Shown here in pieces: positions 28,121 through 36,941 of a stretch of DNA of 64,000 nucleotides. The stretch spans positions 96,462 through 160,461 of the forward strand of contig NZ_QAOO01000007.1 of assembly GCF_003051105.1 (NCBI RefSeq). The letters run 5' to 3'. Source of the DNA: Nitrosomonas nitrosa. GTDB taxonomy: Bacteria > Pseudomonadota > Gammaproteobacteria > Burkholderiales > Nitrosomonadaceae. A program made the translations under genes and the position numbers. The notes under the pieces are model-generated. The model did not search any database, was not told where the DNA came from, and saw only the letters and a list, made by a program, of their open reading frames with translations. Position 1 is the stretch's first letter, and every line of letters begins with the position of its first letter.

Positions 28121-29095
28121 ATGAAAAACAACATCCCTTCGCTAGCTCAAACGGTGCCCAGCACGCTGATAGATACGATCGCTTGGCAAAATACTCAATC
28201 GGTCTCATCAGATTTTGCGCCGCTAGTCGAGGCAATCACGCAACACTTTAGTACATCCTTGGATGCGGTCATTCTGTATGGGTCATGCTTGCATACCAGT
28301 GACCTGACCGAAGGTATCGCCGATTTTTATGTACTGGTCAACGATTACCGCGCCGCTTACCCCAAACAACGATATCTGGCTTACTTGAATGCTTGGCTGC
28401 CACCCAACGTATTTTACCTGGAGGTTGTTCATCGTGAACAAATACTTCGCGCCAAGTATGCTGTCGTTTCCACCGCCGACTTCGAATATGGCAACCAATT
28501 CTGGTTTCATCCTTATCTCTGGGCACGTTTCGCCCAGCCCGCGCGGCTACTTTATGCACGTGACGACAACATACGCTTGCGTATCCATGTCGCCATGGCG
28601 CAAGCAGTCATTAAATTCTTGAAATCCAGCCTGCTTACGCTTGAATCGCAGACGTTGGATGCCGAAGAGATCTGGACACAGGGATTGATGTTGACCTATG
28701 CAGCCGAGCTGCGGGCCGAACGTGAAACACGCGCACGCCACTTGGCCCAGCAAAGCTTGCAAAATTATACCCTTCTGACCACTGCCGCTTTGCCCGCTCT
28801 AGATGGGTTATTGACAGCGCAATCGGATGAACAATATCTGTGCCATACCACGCCAACGGATAACCGTCGCGCTCGCTTCCATTGGCGTCTCCGCCGCTGG
28901 CAAGGACGGCTCCTCTCGATTCTGCGTCTCTGTAAAGCTACGCTGACCTTTCGCGATTGCCTCGATTACGCTGCTTGGAAAATCGAGCGCCATAGCGGTA
29001 TTCATGTTGAAATCACTCCGATGCTGCGGCGTCATCCAATTTTGTGGGGTTTTAAGGTCATGTGGCAACTATTGCGGCGAGGAGTATTGCGTTGA
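28121..29095 (+). CDS. Tam41-like nucleotidyltransferase (possible CDP-diacylglycerol synthase)
   Basis: A 324-residue soluble protein. It begins with a nucleotidyltransferase signature ILYGSCLH (Gly54-Ser55) followed by GIADFYVLVNDY, and later has LRAKYAVVSTADFEYGNQFW and FHPYLWARFAQPARLLYA. The order YGS, xDFxxxV, KYxVxS, then a Leu/Arg/Pro segment matches the Tam41/Mmp37 family, the peripheral CDP-diacylglycerol synthase of mitochondria, rather than the multi-span CdsA. If active it would convert phosphatidate and CTP to CDP-diacylglycerol. The start at 28121 lies 13 bp after the lipid kinase stop; a longer open frame overlaps that gene and I reject it. Position between kinase and DUF2959 supports a lipid role. 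The assignment is from motif order only. Confidence 0.55.
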   Translation: MKNNIPSLAQTVPSTLIDTIAWQNTQSVSSDFAPLVEAITQHFSTSLDAVILYGSCLHTSDLTEGIADFYVLVNDYRAAYPKQRYLAYLNAWLPPNVFYLEVVHREQILRAKYAVVSTADFEYGNQFWFHPYLWARFAQPARLLYARDDNIRLRIHVAMAQAVIKFLKSSLLTLESQTLDAEEIWTQGLMLTYAAELRAERETRARHLAQQSLQNYTLLTTAALPALDGLLTAQSDEQYLCHTTPTDNRRARFHWRLRRWQGRLLSILRLCKATLTFRDCLDYAAWKIERHSGIHVEITPMLRRHPILWGFKVMWQLLRRGVLR

Positions 29096-29133
29096 TAGGA
29101 TGTATTGATTAATTTCATTTTCAGGAGAATCTG

Positions 29134-29787
29134 ATGACTCTTTTATCTCGCTTTTTCATTTTCTCAGCTTTTTTATGGCTGTTTTTTCTAACCGCTTGCT
29201 CCACCATGTACTACAGCGGGCTTGAAAAAATCGGCATCCCTAAACGGGATGTACTTGTCCATCGGGTCGAAAAAGCACGCGACACCCAGGAAGAAACCAA
29301 AGAACAGTTCAAATCGGCCCTGGAGCAGTTTACCGCGGTCACCAATTTCAGAGGAGGTGATCTGGAAGCGGTTTATAATAAACTGAATAACGAATACGAA
29401 GCCAGTGTCGCAAAAGCAGAGGAAGTCAGTGATCGTATTGCGGCAATCGAAGATGTTTCACAAGCCTTGTTCACTGAGTGGGAACAAGAAATCACTCAGT
29501 ATTCGAATGCTGCGCTCAAAAGCAGCAGTCAACAAAAACTGACCGCCACCCGTGCGCATTACAAACAGCTGATCAGTACCATGAAAACTGCTGAGGCCAA
29601 AATCCAGCCAGTACTGACTGTATTCAAAGACCAAGTGATGTTCCTCAAACATAACCTGAATGCCCAAGCGGTTGCGTCGCTAAAGGGCGAACTTGGCACA
29701 CTCCAATCTGATGTTTCTTCTCTGATTGCCTCGATGGAAAAATCCATTAATGAAGCCAATGCATTTATCAGCACAATGGAAAAATAG
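29134..29787 (+). CDS. DUF2959 lipoprotein
   Basis: A 217-residue protein with a signal peptide and lipobox FFLTACST (Cys22 lipidated). The mature part is almost entirely helical coiled coil: repeated acidic/basic heptads from about residue 40 onward, matching the DUF2959 family. Function is unknown; the shape suggests a periplasmic spacer or scaffold anchored in a membrane. It has a clean ribosome-binding site (CAGGAGA) and is the last gene of the lipid-type run, 38 bp after the Tam41-like gene. A 235-bp spacer and then chrA follow. Confidence 0.8.
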   Translation: MTLLSRFFIFSAFLWLFFLTACSTMYYSGLEKIGIPKRDVLVHRVEKARDTQEETKEQFKSALEQFTAVTNFRGGDLEAVYNKLNNEYEASVAKAEEVSDRIAAIEDVSQALFTEWEQEITQYSNAALKSSSQQKLTATRAHYKQLISTMKTAEAKIQPVLTVFKDQVMFLKHNLNAQAVASLKGELGTLQSDVSSLIASMEKSINEANAFISTMEK

Positions 29788-30022
29788 TGATTTATCAACT
29801 CGATGCCGTTAAGGTGCTAGGCCAATCCGCTTGCAGACAAGGCACAAGCTTTTCAGAGCCGTGGTTATGTTTATGCAGTTTGCAATTGGTCTATTTTTTT
29901 ACTCAAATTTAAAGAGACCGCGTCCCTTCAAACGCTCACGCAGTTCCGAGACAAATTTGTAAGACATTGTATAGCAATAGAAAACTGTCCATAAACCAGG
30001 CCCAACATACCTCACCCCATCA

Positions 30023-31393
30023 ATGCCAAGCGCTCGCTCCCATCGCATAAGTTACCAAGAAGCGTTTCATACCTGGTTGAAAATTGGCTTGCTGAGCTTC
30101 GGTGGGCCGGCCGGCCAGATTGCCATCATGCACCGCATCCTGGTAGAGGAGAAACGCTGGATCAGTGAAAGCAGGTTCTTACATGCGCTCAACTACTGCA
30201 TGCTCATACCGGGGCCTGAAGCGCAGCAGCTTACCATCTACATTGGATGGTTGCTACACGGTTGGCGCGGGGGCGTCGTTGCTGGCACCTTGTTCGTCTT
30301 ACCAGGATTTCTGTCGATTTTCGTGCTTTCCCTTCTTTATGCACTTTACCAGCAAACGGAGTTGGTTACGGCGCTGTTCTTCGGTTTAAAAGCCGCCACA
30401 CTCGCCATCGTGGTGGAAGCCGTGTTCCGTATTGGACGGAAGGTGCTCAAAAATCGCACCATGGTGATTCTCGCTGCCTGCGCTTTCGTCGGGATATTTT
30501 TCCTTGAATTACCGTTCCCACTGATCGTGCTGGCAGCTGGCCTGATTGGGCTCATCGGTGGCCATGCCCAGCCAAAGCACTTTTGCGTGATTCACGGTCA
30601 CGAGGCAGCCACAGAAGAGCGAAATAGCGTGATTCATGATCACCAGATAAACCACACGCAACCGACTTGGGGGCGGGCTATCCGCGTTACTGCCCTCTGG
30701 CTTGCAATCTGGTTTGTACCCATTGCTTTGCTGTTTGCCTGGTTAGGCTCTGGCCACGTGCTGTTTGTCGAAAGCCTTTTTTTCAGCAAGGCTGCGGTCG
30801 TCACCTTTGGAGGCGCCTATGCCGTCCTTGCTTACATGGCTCAACAGGCCGTAGAAGTATATGGCTGGCTACAGCCAGGCGAAATGCTGGATGGACTTGG
30901 CATGGCCGAAACGACACCTGGCCCGTTGATTCAGGTCGTTCAGTTCGTAGGCTTCATGGGGGCCTATCGTAATCCCGACCCGTTCGACCCTCTCATGGCA
31001 GCCACCATGGCATCGGTTATCACCACCTGGGTCACGTTTGTTCCATGTTTTCTGTGGATATTACTCGGTGCACCTTATATTGAACGGCTGCGCGACAATA
31101 AACTGCTTTCCGCCGGACTCTCGGCGATTACTGCGGCCGTTGTCGGTGTTGTGCTCAATCTGGCGATATGGTTTGCGGCGCATGTCGCGTTCGGCCATGT
31201 GGAAGAATGGCGCGGATTTGGTTTGCGTCTGCTGCTTCCTGAGTGGGCAAGCGCTGACTATGCTTCGATTGTGATTGCCTTGGGTGCTTTCTTTGCAATG
31301 TTCAAACTAAAGTGGAATATGATTCTCACGCTTGGCGTCGCTTCACTCACTGGAATCGGTTATGTTTTGTTGATATACCCTTGGTTATTCTGA
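30023..31393 (+). CDS. chrA: Chromate transporter ChrA
   Basis: A 456-residue two-domain CHR-family carrier. The signature FGGPAGQIAIMHRILVEEKR is in the first half and a second copy, FGGAYAVLAYMAQQAVE, is in the second half, each followed by the PGP motif (LIPGPEAQQ and TTPGPLIQ). This duplicated long form exports chromate and confers resistance in several bacteria; sulfate is a competing ligand. A His-rich insert (residues about 185-215) separates the halves. No chrB-type regulator is nearby and no clear ribosome-binding site precedes the ATG. Function as a detoxification pump is inferred from family. Confidence 0.9.
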   Translation: MPSARSHRISYQEAFHTWLKIGLLSFGGPAGQIAIMHRILVEEKRWISESRFLHALNYCMLIPGPEAQQLTIYIGWLLHGWRGGVVAGTLFVLPGFLSIFVLSLLYALYQQTELVTALFFGLKAATLAIVVEAVFRIGRKVLKNRTMVILAACAFVGIFFLELPFPLIVLAAGLIGLIGGHAQPKHFCVIHGHEAATEERNSVIHDHQINHTQPTWGRAIRVTALWLAIWFVPIALLFAWLGSGHVLFVESLFFSKAAVVTFGGAYAVLAYMAQQAVEVYGWLQPGEMLDGLGMAETTPGPLIQVVQFVGFMGAYRNPDPFDPLMAATMASVITTWVTFVPCFLWILLGAPYIERLRDNKLLSAGLSAITAAVVGVVLNLAIWFAAHVAFGHVEEWRGFGLRLLLPEWASADYASIVIALGAFFAMFKLKWNMILTLGVASLTGIGYVLLIYPWLF

Positions 31394-31487
31394 GTTACAT
31401 CGATTCACCAGTCGGGATCGACTTGCCATCTACCGACAGACGATTGGAAAAGCGCTCTCATAGGCTGTCTTACTCGCTTTGTTGCTA

Positions 31488-31958
31488 TTATTCTTCATAA
31501 TAAGGCGTTTCATTGCTAATATCGGCCATGCTCTCAAGGTCCTCATGGGTTTTCTGTTTGGAAGGGTGGGGGCGCTCCGATCGCGTACGGTCAGGAAGTG
31601 AGTGAAACAGCGGATTAAACCCTTCAGCGCCTGATGCACTACCCGTATCGTGGCTGATTGATTGGGATTGGGCATCGATCAACTCTTGGTTAGGTATAGT
31701 TTGTGTACCGAATAAATCGGCATTGGTTTGCTGAGAAGGGGCAAAGCCACCGTACTGTGAAAACAGCGTACCAAGTGCCATACCGGTAATACCCAATACG
31801 AATAAATAATTAATCCCCTTGAATGCTTGCCGCCTTGTTTTTTGATCGCTTAGGTTACCAACCGAGAGCAACTTTAATAAACAGACTAATATGACTAATG
31901 CTAAGCCAGCCAATATCCATACATTATCGAGATATTTCCAAAGTACCAAAGACTCCAC
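31488..31958 (-). CDS. Hypothetical membrane protein with two spans
   Basis: About 156 residues, family not recognised. Two hydrophobic helices lie in the first half (VWILAGLALVILVCLLKLL and YLFVLGITGMALGTLF) with a short basic loop (DQKTRRQAFKG) between them, so both termini are probably periplasmic. The second half is hydrophilic, Ser/Glu/Pro-rich and probably disordered. I start at the GTG at 31958 because GGAGGAGGGG lies just upstream; the ATG at 31997 would place that sequence inside the coding region. A perfect 10-bp inverted repeat lies 34-70 bp upstream. It converges with chrA. Confidence 0.6.
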   Translation of the reverse strand: MESLVLWKYLDNVWILAGLALVILVCLLKLLSVGNLSDQKTRRQAFKGINYLFVLGITGMALGTLFSQYGGFAPSQQTNADLFGTQTIPNQELIDAQSQSISHDTGSASGAEGFNPLFHSLPDRTRSERPHPSKQKTHEDLESMADISNETPYYEE

Positions 31959-31991
31959 GCGTGTCCCCTCCTCCGCCCCACTGTCAAATCG

Positions 31992-32028
31992 ATACACAAA
32001 TCCAAATGGCTTATATTCATTTGTGTAT
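31992..32028. promoter_or_regulatory. Inverted repeat upstream of a membrane-protein gene
   Basis: ATACACAAAT and its exact complement ATTTGTGTAT are separated by 17 bp and lie 34-70 bp upstream of the GTG start at 31958. The spacing puts the half-sites about 27 bp apart centre to centre. An operator for an unidentified regulator is one reading; an RNA hairpin in the leader is another. Confidence 0.35.
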
Positions 32029-32141
32029 TCCGTAATTCAAGTATTAATCATAAGATAATCTTTCAAACCAAAAATTCATAAAACTTGATCTCCACCTCAT
32101 TTTAAGTAGATCGGGATAACAACTTAGGGCATGTTTTAACA

Positions 32142-34529
32142 TCAAACCAGCTTCAGTTCTGAATTTGTATGCTGCCCAGTCTGTGCAAGCGCGGCTTGAA
32201 TAGCATCATCCGCAGTTTCCAAAAAAATGAACTGGATGGCAGATTTGGCTGCTTCAGGCACATCGCGCAAATCCTTCTGGTTACGGGCTGGTAGAAGCAC
32301 GCTCTTTAACCCTGCCCTTTGTGCTGCAAGCACTTTTTCCTTAATGCCCCCGACAGGCAGCACCAATCCCCGCAGACTAATTTCACCGGTCATTGCGACT
32401 TCATGATGCACCGGTCGATTGGTAAACAAAGAAGCCAGCGCTACGAACATTGCCACTCCTGCACTGGGTCCATCTTTTGGAATCGCGCCCGCCGGGACAT
32501 GCAAGTGCACATCGATCCCTTCAAACATTGATGCTGAAATATTCAGTTCATTGGCGCGCGCCTTGACTAAAGTCAAAGCCGCCTGTGCACTTTCCTTCAT
32601 AACGTCACCAAGTTGCCCAGTAAGGATCAAGCGTCCACTCCCACTCACACGCGTCGCCTCTATAAACAGGATATCGCCTCCCACCGGCGTCCATGCCAGG
32701 CCGGTCGCAACGCCAGGTAGACTGGTACGCGAGGCGACTTCATACTCATATTTAGCAGGCCCCAAGATGGCATCTAGATTGGGAGCATCGATTCGCACTT
32801 GCAGGTGTGTGTTTTCTGCTACTCGCAAGGCGACATGACGCATGATACGACCGATTTCACGTTCAAGCTGGCGCACGCCCGCTTCTCGCGTATAGTTGGC
32901 AATAAGGCTATCCAGCGCGTCGACTGTCATCTCACATTGATCCTCGCGCAGACCATTGGCTTCTCGCTGGCGTTGCACCAAATAACGCAGTGCGATCTGA
33001 AGTTTCTCTTCACGCGTATAGCCAGGCAAATCGATGATCTCCATACGATCGCGAACCGGTGGTGAGACATGATCGATTACATTGGCGGTAGCGATGAAAA
33101 TCACCCTACTTAAATCAAACGGCACGCCGAGGTAATTATCACGAAAAGTCGAATTTTGCTCCGGATCCAGGATTTCGAGTAATGCAGCCGAAGGATCACC
33201 GTGTGCACTGGCTGTCATCTTATCGATTTCATCGAGCATCATGACGCAATTACGTGCACCTGCCTTACGCAATCCTTGAATAATATTACCAGGCATGGCG
33301 CCCACATAGGTACGGCGATGACCGCGCATCTCCGCTTCATCGTGCACTCCACCCAACGACACACGCACAAAAGGCCGCTGTAAGGCACGGGCGATACTCT
33401 GTCCCAACGATGTCTTGCCTACGCCTGGCGGGCCGACAAAGCATAGAATAGGTGCACGCCCTTGAGGTTTCAATTTTTGTACTGCCAGGAACTCGATAAT
33501 ACGTTGCTTTACGCGTTCCAAACCGAAGTGATCCGCTTCAAGAATATCACGTGCAGCATTGAGATCGATCGGTGATTCATCCGGTAGCTGCCAGGGTAGT
33601 TCTGTGATCAAGTCCAGATAAGTATGCAACATCGAATACTCGCTTGATGCACTGGGCATACGACGTAATCGCTGAAGTTCCTTCCGGACTTGAGTTTCGA
33701 TCTCTTCAGGCATGCCTGCTTTGGTGATCGCTTCATCTAGCTGAGCAATTTCCTGATCGTTATCACCATCTTCACCCAGCTCTTTCTGGATCGCCTTTAA
33801 TTGTTCGCGCAAAAGATACTTGCGTTCGCGATCCTCCATCTGCTCTTTCGTTCGTTCGCTGATTTCTTTCGATAACCGCAGAACTTCAATCCGGTGAGAT
33901 AAAATCTCGAGAACCTTTTGCAGCCGTTCTTCGATTTTGATCGTTTCAAGCAGTGCCTGTTTTTCGCTGACTTCTGTATCGAGCAAACTGGCGGTAATAT
34001 CGGCAAGCTGCGAGGGTGCCCGTGTCGTTTGTAATGCATGTCCCAGTTCTGCTGGGATACCCGGCAATAGCGATAGAATTTCAGTTGCCCGTTCACGTAC
34101 TTGTACGGCAAGCGCTTCCGCTTGCGTGGAGGGTTGAGTGGTTTCTTCGATATGACTTATGCGCGCAGCCAAAAAAGGATAACCTTCGACCAATTCCTTG
34201 ATTTGGAAACGCTCTATTCCTTGGCAAACGGCATGCTGTGTTCCATCCGCTGAAGTGATATGACGAACGATCCTGGCCATCGTGCCAGTCAAACACAGCT
34301 CGGCTAAGTCCGGATCATCAACCGAAGGATCCCGCTGCAATACGATACCGACAGGAGAGTTCGATTGCAGCACATGTTCAATCGCAGCGATTGATTTAAC
34401 CCGTCCAACAGTTATCGGCATGAGAACGTGCGGAAAAAGTACCACGTTACGCATGGGGATGAGCGCGATAACATCTTCGGGCAATTCGAACTTGGCTATG
34501 GCTGGCTGTTCCATGATCAGTTTCTCCAT
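32142..34529 (-). CDS. lon: ATP-dependent protease Lon
   Basis: A 795-residue cytoplasmic AAA+ serine protease that removes misfolded and regulatory proteins. The N-terminal substrate domain begins ELPEDVIALIPMRNVVLFPH; the AAA+ module has Walker A GPPGVGKTS (about residue 363) and Walker B MMLDEIDKM; the protease domain holds the Ser-Lys dyad in PKDGPSAGVAMF (Ser near 686) and GGIKEKVLAA (Lys near 730). Length is normal. A consensus-like sigma-70 promoter lies 54-82 bp upstream; I could not see a convincing heat-shock (sigma-32) promoter. Confidence 0.97.
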   Translation of the reverse strand: MEKLIMEQPAIAKFELPEDVIALIPMRNVVLFPHVLMPITVGRVKSIAAIEHVLQSNSPVGIVLQRDPSVDDPDLAELCLTGTMARIVRHITSADGTQHAVCQGIERFQIKELVEGYPFLAARISHIEETTQPSTQAEALAVQVRERATEILSLLPGIPAELGHALQTTRAPSQLADITASLLDTEVSEKQALLETIKIEERLQKVLEILSHRIEVLRLSKEISERTKEQMEDRERKYLLREQLKAIQKELGEDGDNDQEIAQLDEAITKAGMPEEIETQVRKELQRLRRMPSASSEYSMLHTYLDLITELPWQLPDESPIDLNAARDILEADHFGLERVKQRIIEFLAVQKLKPQGRAPILCFVGPPGVGKTSLGQSIARALQRPFVRVSLGGVHDEAEMRGHRRTYVGAMPGNIIQGLRKAGARNCVMMLDEIDKMTASAHGDPSAALLEILDPEQNSTFRDNYLGVPFDLSRVIFIATANVIDHVSPPVRDRMEIIDLPGYTREEKLQIALRYLVQRQREANGLREDQCEMTVDALDSLIANYTREAGVRQLEREIGRIMRHVALRVAENTHLQVRIDAPNLDAILGPAKYEYEVASRTSLPGVATGLAWTPVGGDILFIEATRVSGSGRLILTGQLGDVMKESAQAALTLVKARANELNISASMFEGIDVHLHVPAGAIPKDGPSAGVAMFVALASLFTNRPVHHEVAMTGEISLRGLVLPVGGIKEKVLAAQRAGLKSVLLPARNQKDLRDVPEAAKSAIQFIFLETADDAIQAALAQTGQHTNSELKLV

Positions 34530-34898
34530 AAGGGAAATAAGAAGTGAATCTTCATCTGCACCATCTTCCCGCGTTCAGATGAAATGTACTGAACACCCTA
34601 TATGTTGTCAAATATGTAGAAAACAAGTAAATGCTGCACAAAGAAGTTACCGACCCAAGATTCGTTATTACCGATATTTCCTAAATAAAGGTATCGCCCA
34701 AACGTAATAGAATAAGCAGTCGTTTTCATTTGCTGAGCATGTCTAAAATGTTACGCGTGGACTACCCTTTGATAACGAGAGCGGTTATAGCTTCTGTCAA
34801 ATTTAAAATGTCGTCAGGAACATACGAGAACTTTACCTTTCACCAGGCAATACTGCCCGTTGGGTATTTTTGGGTGCTTGATCAATGAGGAATACTTC
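34530..34898. other. lon upstream region
   Basis: A 369-bp gap between lon and the end of the SMR gene. It holds the lon promoter; the remaining 280 bp has only short chance frames and no strong hairpin. Confidence 0.5.
34583..34611 (-). promoter_or_regulatory. Sigma-70-type promoter of lon
   Basis: On the minus strand TTGACA (34606-34611) is followed after exactly 17 bp by TACATT (34583-34588). The -35 box is a perfect consensus and the -10 box matches four of six positions. Transcription would start about 45 bp upstream of the lon ATG. Confidence 0.6.
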
Positions 34899-35210
34899 TC
34901 AAGCTAACTTGAGGCCGATGATACCTGCCACGATCAACACGATGCTGACTATTCTCAACGTATTGATAGGTTCATCAAACAACACGATGCCTAGGATAAC
35001 TGTCCCCACTGCACCTACGCCCACCCAGATAGTATAGGCTGTTCCCACTGGAAGAAATTTCATTGCGACACTCAACAGCCATAGGCTTGCAACGATCGCG
35101 AGTACCGTCCAAAGAGATGGCCAGAAACGGGTAAATCCTTCGGTATACTTCAATCCGATCGCCCATCCCACTTCAAACAAACCAGCCAATATAAGAATGC
35201 CCCATGCCAT
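34899..35210 (-). CDS. SMR-family exporter, Gdx/SugE type (guanidinium)
   Basis: A 103-residue four-helix membrane protein of the small multidrug resistance family. The essential glutamate is Glu12 in [18 protein letters not shown]; the [19 protein letters not shown] stretch is typical of Gdx (formerly SugE) guanidinium/proton exchangers rather than EmrE multidrug pumps. It functions as an antiparallel dimer. I looked for a guanidine riboswitch in the leader and did not find one that satisfies the consensus. No guanidine carboxylase or hydrolase genes are nearby. Confidence 0.88.
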   Translation of the reverse strand: MAWGILILAGLFEVGWAIGLKYTEGFTRFWPSLWTVLAIVASLWLLSVAMKFLPVGTAYTIWVGVGAVGTVILGIVLFDEPINTLRIVSIVLIVAGIIGLKLA

Positions 35211-35331
35211 GGCGTTTCCTTTCAGAATGATGGGGTTGTCCCCGATGGTTGCAGCGTAGCGAGGTCCTCTAAACTACGAATAATGAATTCGAGGAGCCTA
35301 AAATAGGCTCGAATGTGATCTATCTGATCGA

Positions 35332-35796
35332 CTACAACCACCGACGCACATTTCTCTTGTAAATTGCGTATTCCTCGCCAAATTTTGCAAGCAATGCTCG
35401 CTCCTCGGGGAAGATCTGATAACGGTTCATATACCAAACAAATGCAAACAATCCTGCAAAAGAAATCGCATTTGATAAATAGACTGCCCAAGATAATAAA
35501 ATCAGCAAGAACCCCAAATACATGGGATTACGGCTGATTGCATAGACTCCTTTGGTAACAACAGCGGTAGCATTGCTGGGTTGCAGGGGATTGACAGTCG
35601 TTTTGGCTGCCCTAAACGCAATAGCCCCTGCCAAAATGAGCGCTGTCCCCGCTACGCCTAGAGCTATCGCGATGACAGTCCCTTCCGGAATTATCCAGGT
35701 CCACTCAGGAACATAATCAGCAACCAACCACATAAAGACACCATTCAGCCCCAGTACGACAAGGGGTGGAATTTTGAGTTCAAGCTTGCTGCTCAT
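35332..35796 (-). CDS. Isoprenylcysteine carboxyl-methyltransferase-like membrane protein
   Basis: A 154-residue protein with about four helices and the C-terminal signature of the ICMT/PEMT-like family: KGVYAISRNPMYLGFLLILL followed by PEERALLAKFGEEYAIYKRNV. These integral membrane methyltransferases bind S-adenosylmethionine through the RNPxY and E-E elements seen here. Bacterial members mostly lack known substrates; sulfide, thiol or lipid methylation have been proposed for relatives. The gene stands alone between the SMR exporter and DUF4124 genes. Confidence 0.8.
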   Translation of the reverse strand: MSSKLELKIPPLVVLGLNGVFMWLVADYVPEWTWIIPEGTVIAIALGVAGTALILAGAIAFRAAKTTVNPLQPSNATAVVTKGVYAISRNPMYLGFLLILLSWAVYLSNAISFAGLFAFVWYMNRYQIFPEERALLAKFGEEYAIYKRNVRRWL

Positions 35797-35883
35797 GGGT
35801 TTTAAGCTGATATTGCATTAAAACGAAAAAATTACAAAACGATAAATTGCTTTATGCTTACAGGGTGTCTGTTTCAACATCGC

Positions 35884-36312
35884 TCAATAACCACCTCCTA
35901 AATTATAAAGCTCTATTTCAAGCGCTTCGATATTATCCTCATACAGCTCTATATCTTCTATGAGCTGTTGCACGCGGTCATAATCGCTCATTTGCGATGT
36001 TGTTGCCTGAGTTGTGTGGTCCAATTGAGCTGCTCCGCTACCCATCATTTGATCTGTAGCCACATCGCCTGTCTTGTCGATAATTTCATGTTGCCGTTCC
36101 GCAGCGATCGTTTCGCTTTTAGCCGATAAAACTTCAGTACTTTGTGCAGGCAATACAGTTAGCTCAGGTAATTCAATTGGGTCCGCTCCTTTTGACTGTA
36201 TATCGGAATATATAATATGGCCATCTTGATCTACTCGCTTATAAACCTCTGATTGTGCAGAGCAGACAAAACTAGACAGAATAAATACGAAGAATAAAAT
36301 GACTTTTTTCAT
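35884..36312 (-). CDS. DUF4124 domain exported protein
   Basis: A 142-residue protein with a signal peptide (MKKVILFFVFILSSFVCSAQ) and then the DUF4124 motif VYKRVDQDGHIIYSD at about residues 23-37. The rest is hydrophilic with a helical C-terminal part. DUF4124 is a small beta-structured periplasmic domain of unknown role, common in beta- and gammaproteobacteria. It is 6 bp downstream of a second DUF4124 gene, so the two are co-transcribed. Sequence outside the motif differs strongly from the neighbour, so this is not a recent duplication. Confidence 0.78.
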   Translation of the reverse strand: MKKVILFFVFILSSFVCSAQSEVYKRVDQDGHIIYSDIQSKGADPIELPELTVLPAQSTEVLSAKSETIAAERQHEIIDKTGDVATDQMMGSGAAQLDHTTQATTSQMSDYDRVQQLIEDIELYEDNIEALEIELYNLGGGY

Positions 36313-36318
36313 TGTTCA

Positions 36319-36825
36319 CTAAAGCTTCTCTAATTCGGTACGAAGTGCCATCACGTTGCGTTCATGCGATGCAACTTGTTTACGTAATTGCGTGATTCGT
36401 TCATCATCGGATAAAGAACCCGCCATGGTTGAATCAGCCTGTACCTGCAAGCTTCTTTTTGCATCATCTAGTGCGCGTTGCATTTCAAGCAAGCGTTTCG
36501 TTTCTTCGGCTAATTCATTTTCGAGAATTTGACGGCGCTGGTCATCCCGCCGTTTTTGCTGAATAGCGCTTACTTTAGGAAAATTTCCCATTGAGGTTGG
36601 AGGTGTTGTCACCACAGCTTTTACAGCGGCTCTTGACCCAAACGCTTCTGGTGCACCAAACTGGAGTTTCTGCGCACCTCTTGCAGGCGTATTGGTATAA
36701 GTCACACGGCCATCTTCATCCACCAATTTATAAATTCCCGCTCTCACATCTGTTGTAACCGCTAACAAAGCCAGCAATGCAGTAATCGCCGTAAGCGCGG
36801 AAAGTATGAAATCTCTCTGCCTCAT
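36319..36825 (-). CDS. DUF4124 domain protein with coiled-coil tail
   Basis: A 168-residue protein with an N-terminal hydrophobic signal or anchor (residues about 8-28) and the DUF4124 motif IYKLVDEDGRVTYTNTPARG directly after it. Residues 85-168 form a strong coiled coil (RRDDQRRQILENELAEETKR and the C-terminal VASHERNVMALRTELEKL). The role is unknown. It follows glnA on the same strand after 116 bp; a weak hairpin between them suggests separate transcription. Confidence 0.78.
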   Translation of the reverse strand: MRQRDFILSALTAITALLALLAVTTDVRAGIYKLVDEDGRVTYTNTPARGAQKLQFGAPEAFGSRAAVKAVVTTPPTSMGNFPKVSAIQQKRRDDQRRQILENELAEETKRLLEMQRALDDAKRSLQVQADSTMAGSLSDDERITQLRKQVASHERNVMALRTELEKL

Positions 36826-36870
36826 CGTTAATCTCCCAACTAATCAATCTAACTACTACCAAAGAAAATG

Positions 36871-36901
36871 ACGGTAAACTAGATTTTCGGTTAATTACCG
36901 T
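36871..36901 (-). terminator. Possible glnA terminator
   Basis: ACGGTAA and TTACCGT form a 7-bp stem about 40 bp downstream of the glnA stop on the minus strand, followed by CATTTTCTTT. It is a weak candidate: the loop is long and the U-tract is interrupted. Confidence 0.4.
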
Positions 36902-36941
36902 TGATTCAATTAAGAAATAAGCGACTAAAATTTGCCGTTTT

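Noticed and set aside
34530..34700. Possible heat-shock (sigma-32) promoter of lon
   Set aside because: No CTTGAAA with a correctly spaced CCCCAT element; a sigma-70-type promoter explains the region better.
35211..35290. GGGGACAACCCC hairpin in the leader of the Gdx-type exporter, reminiscent of a mini-ykkC (guanidine-II) riboswitch
   Set aside because: The loop is ACAA rather than ACGR and the required second hairpin is absent, so the consensus is not met.
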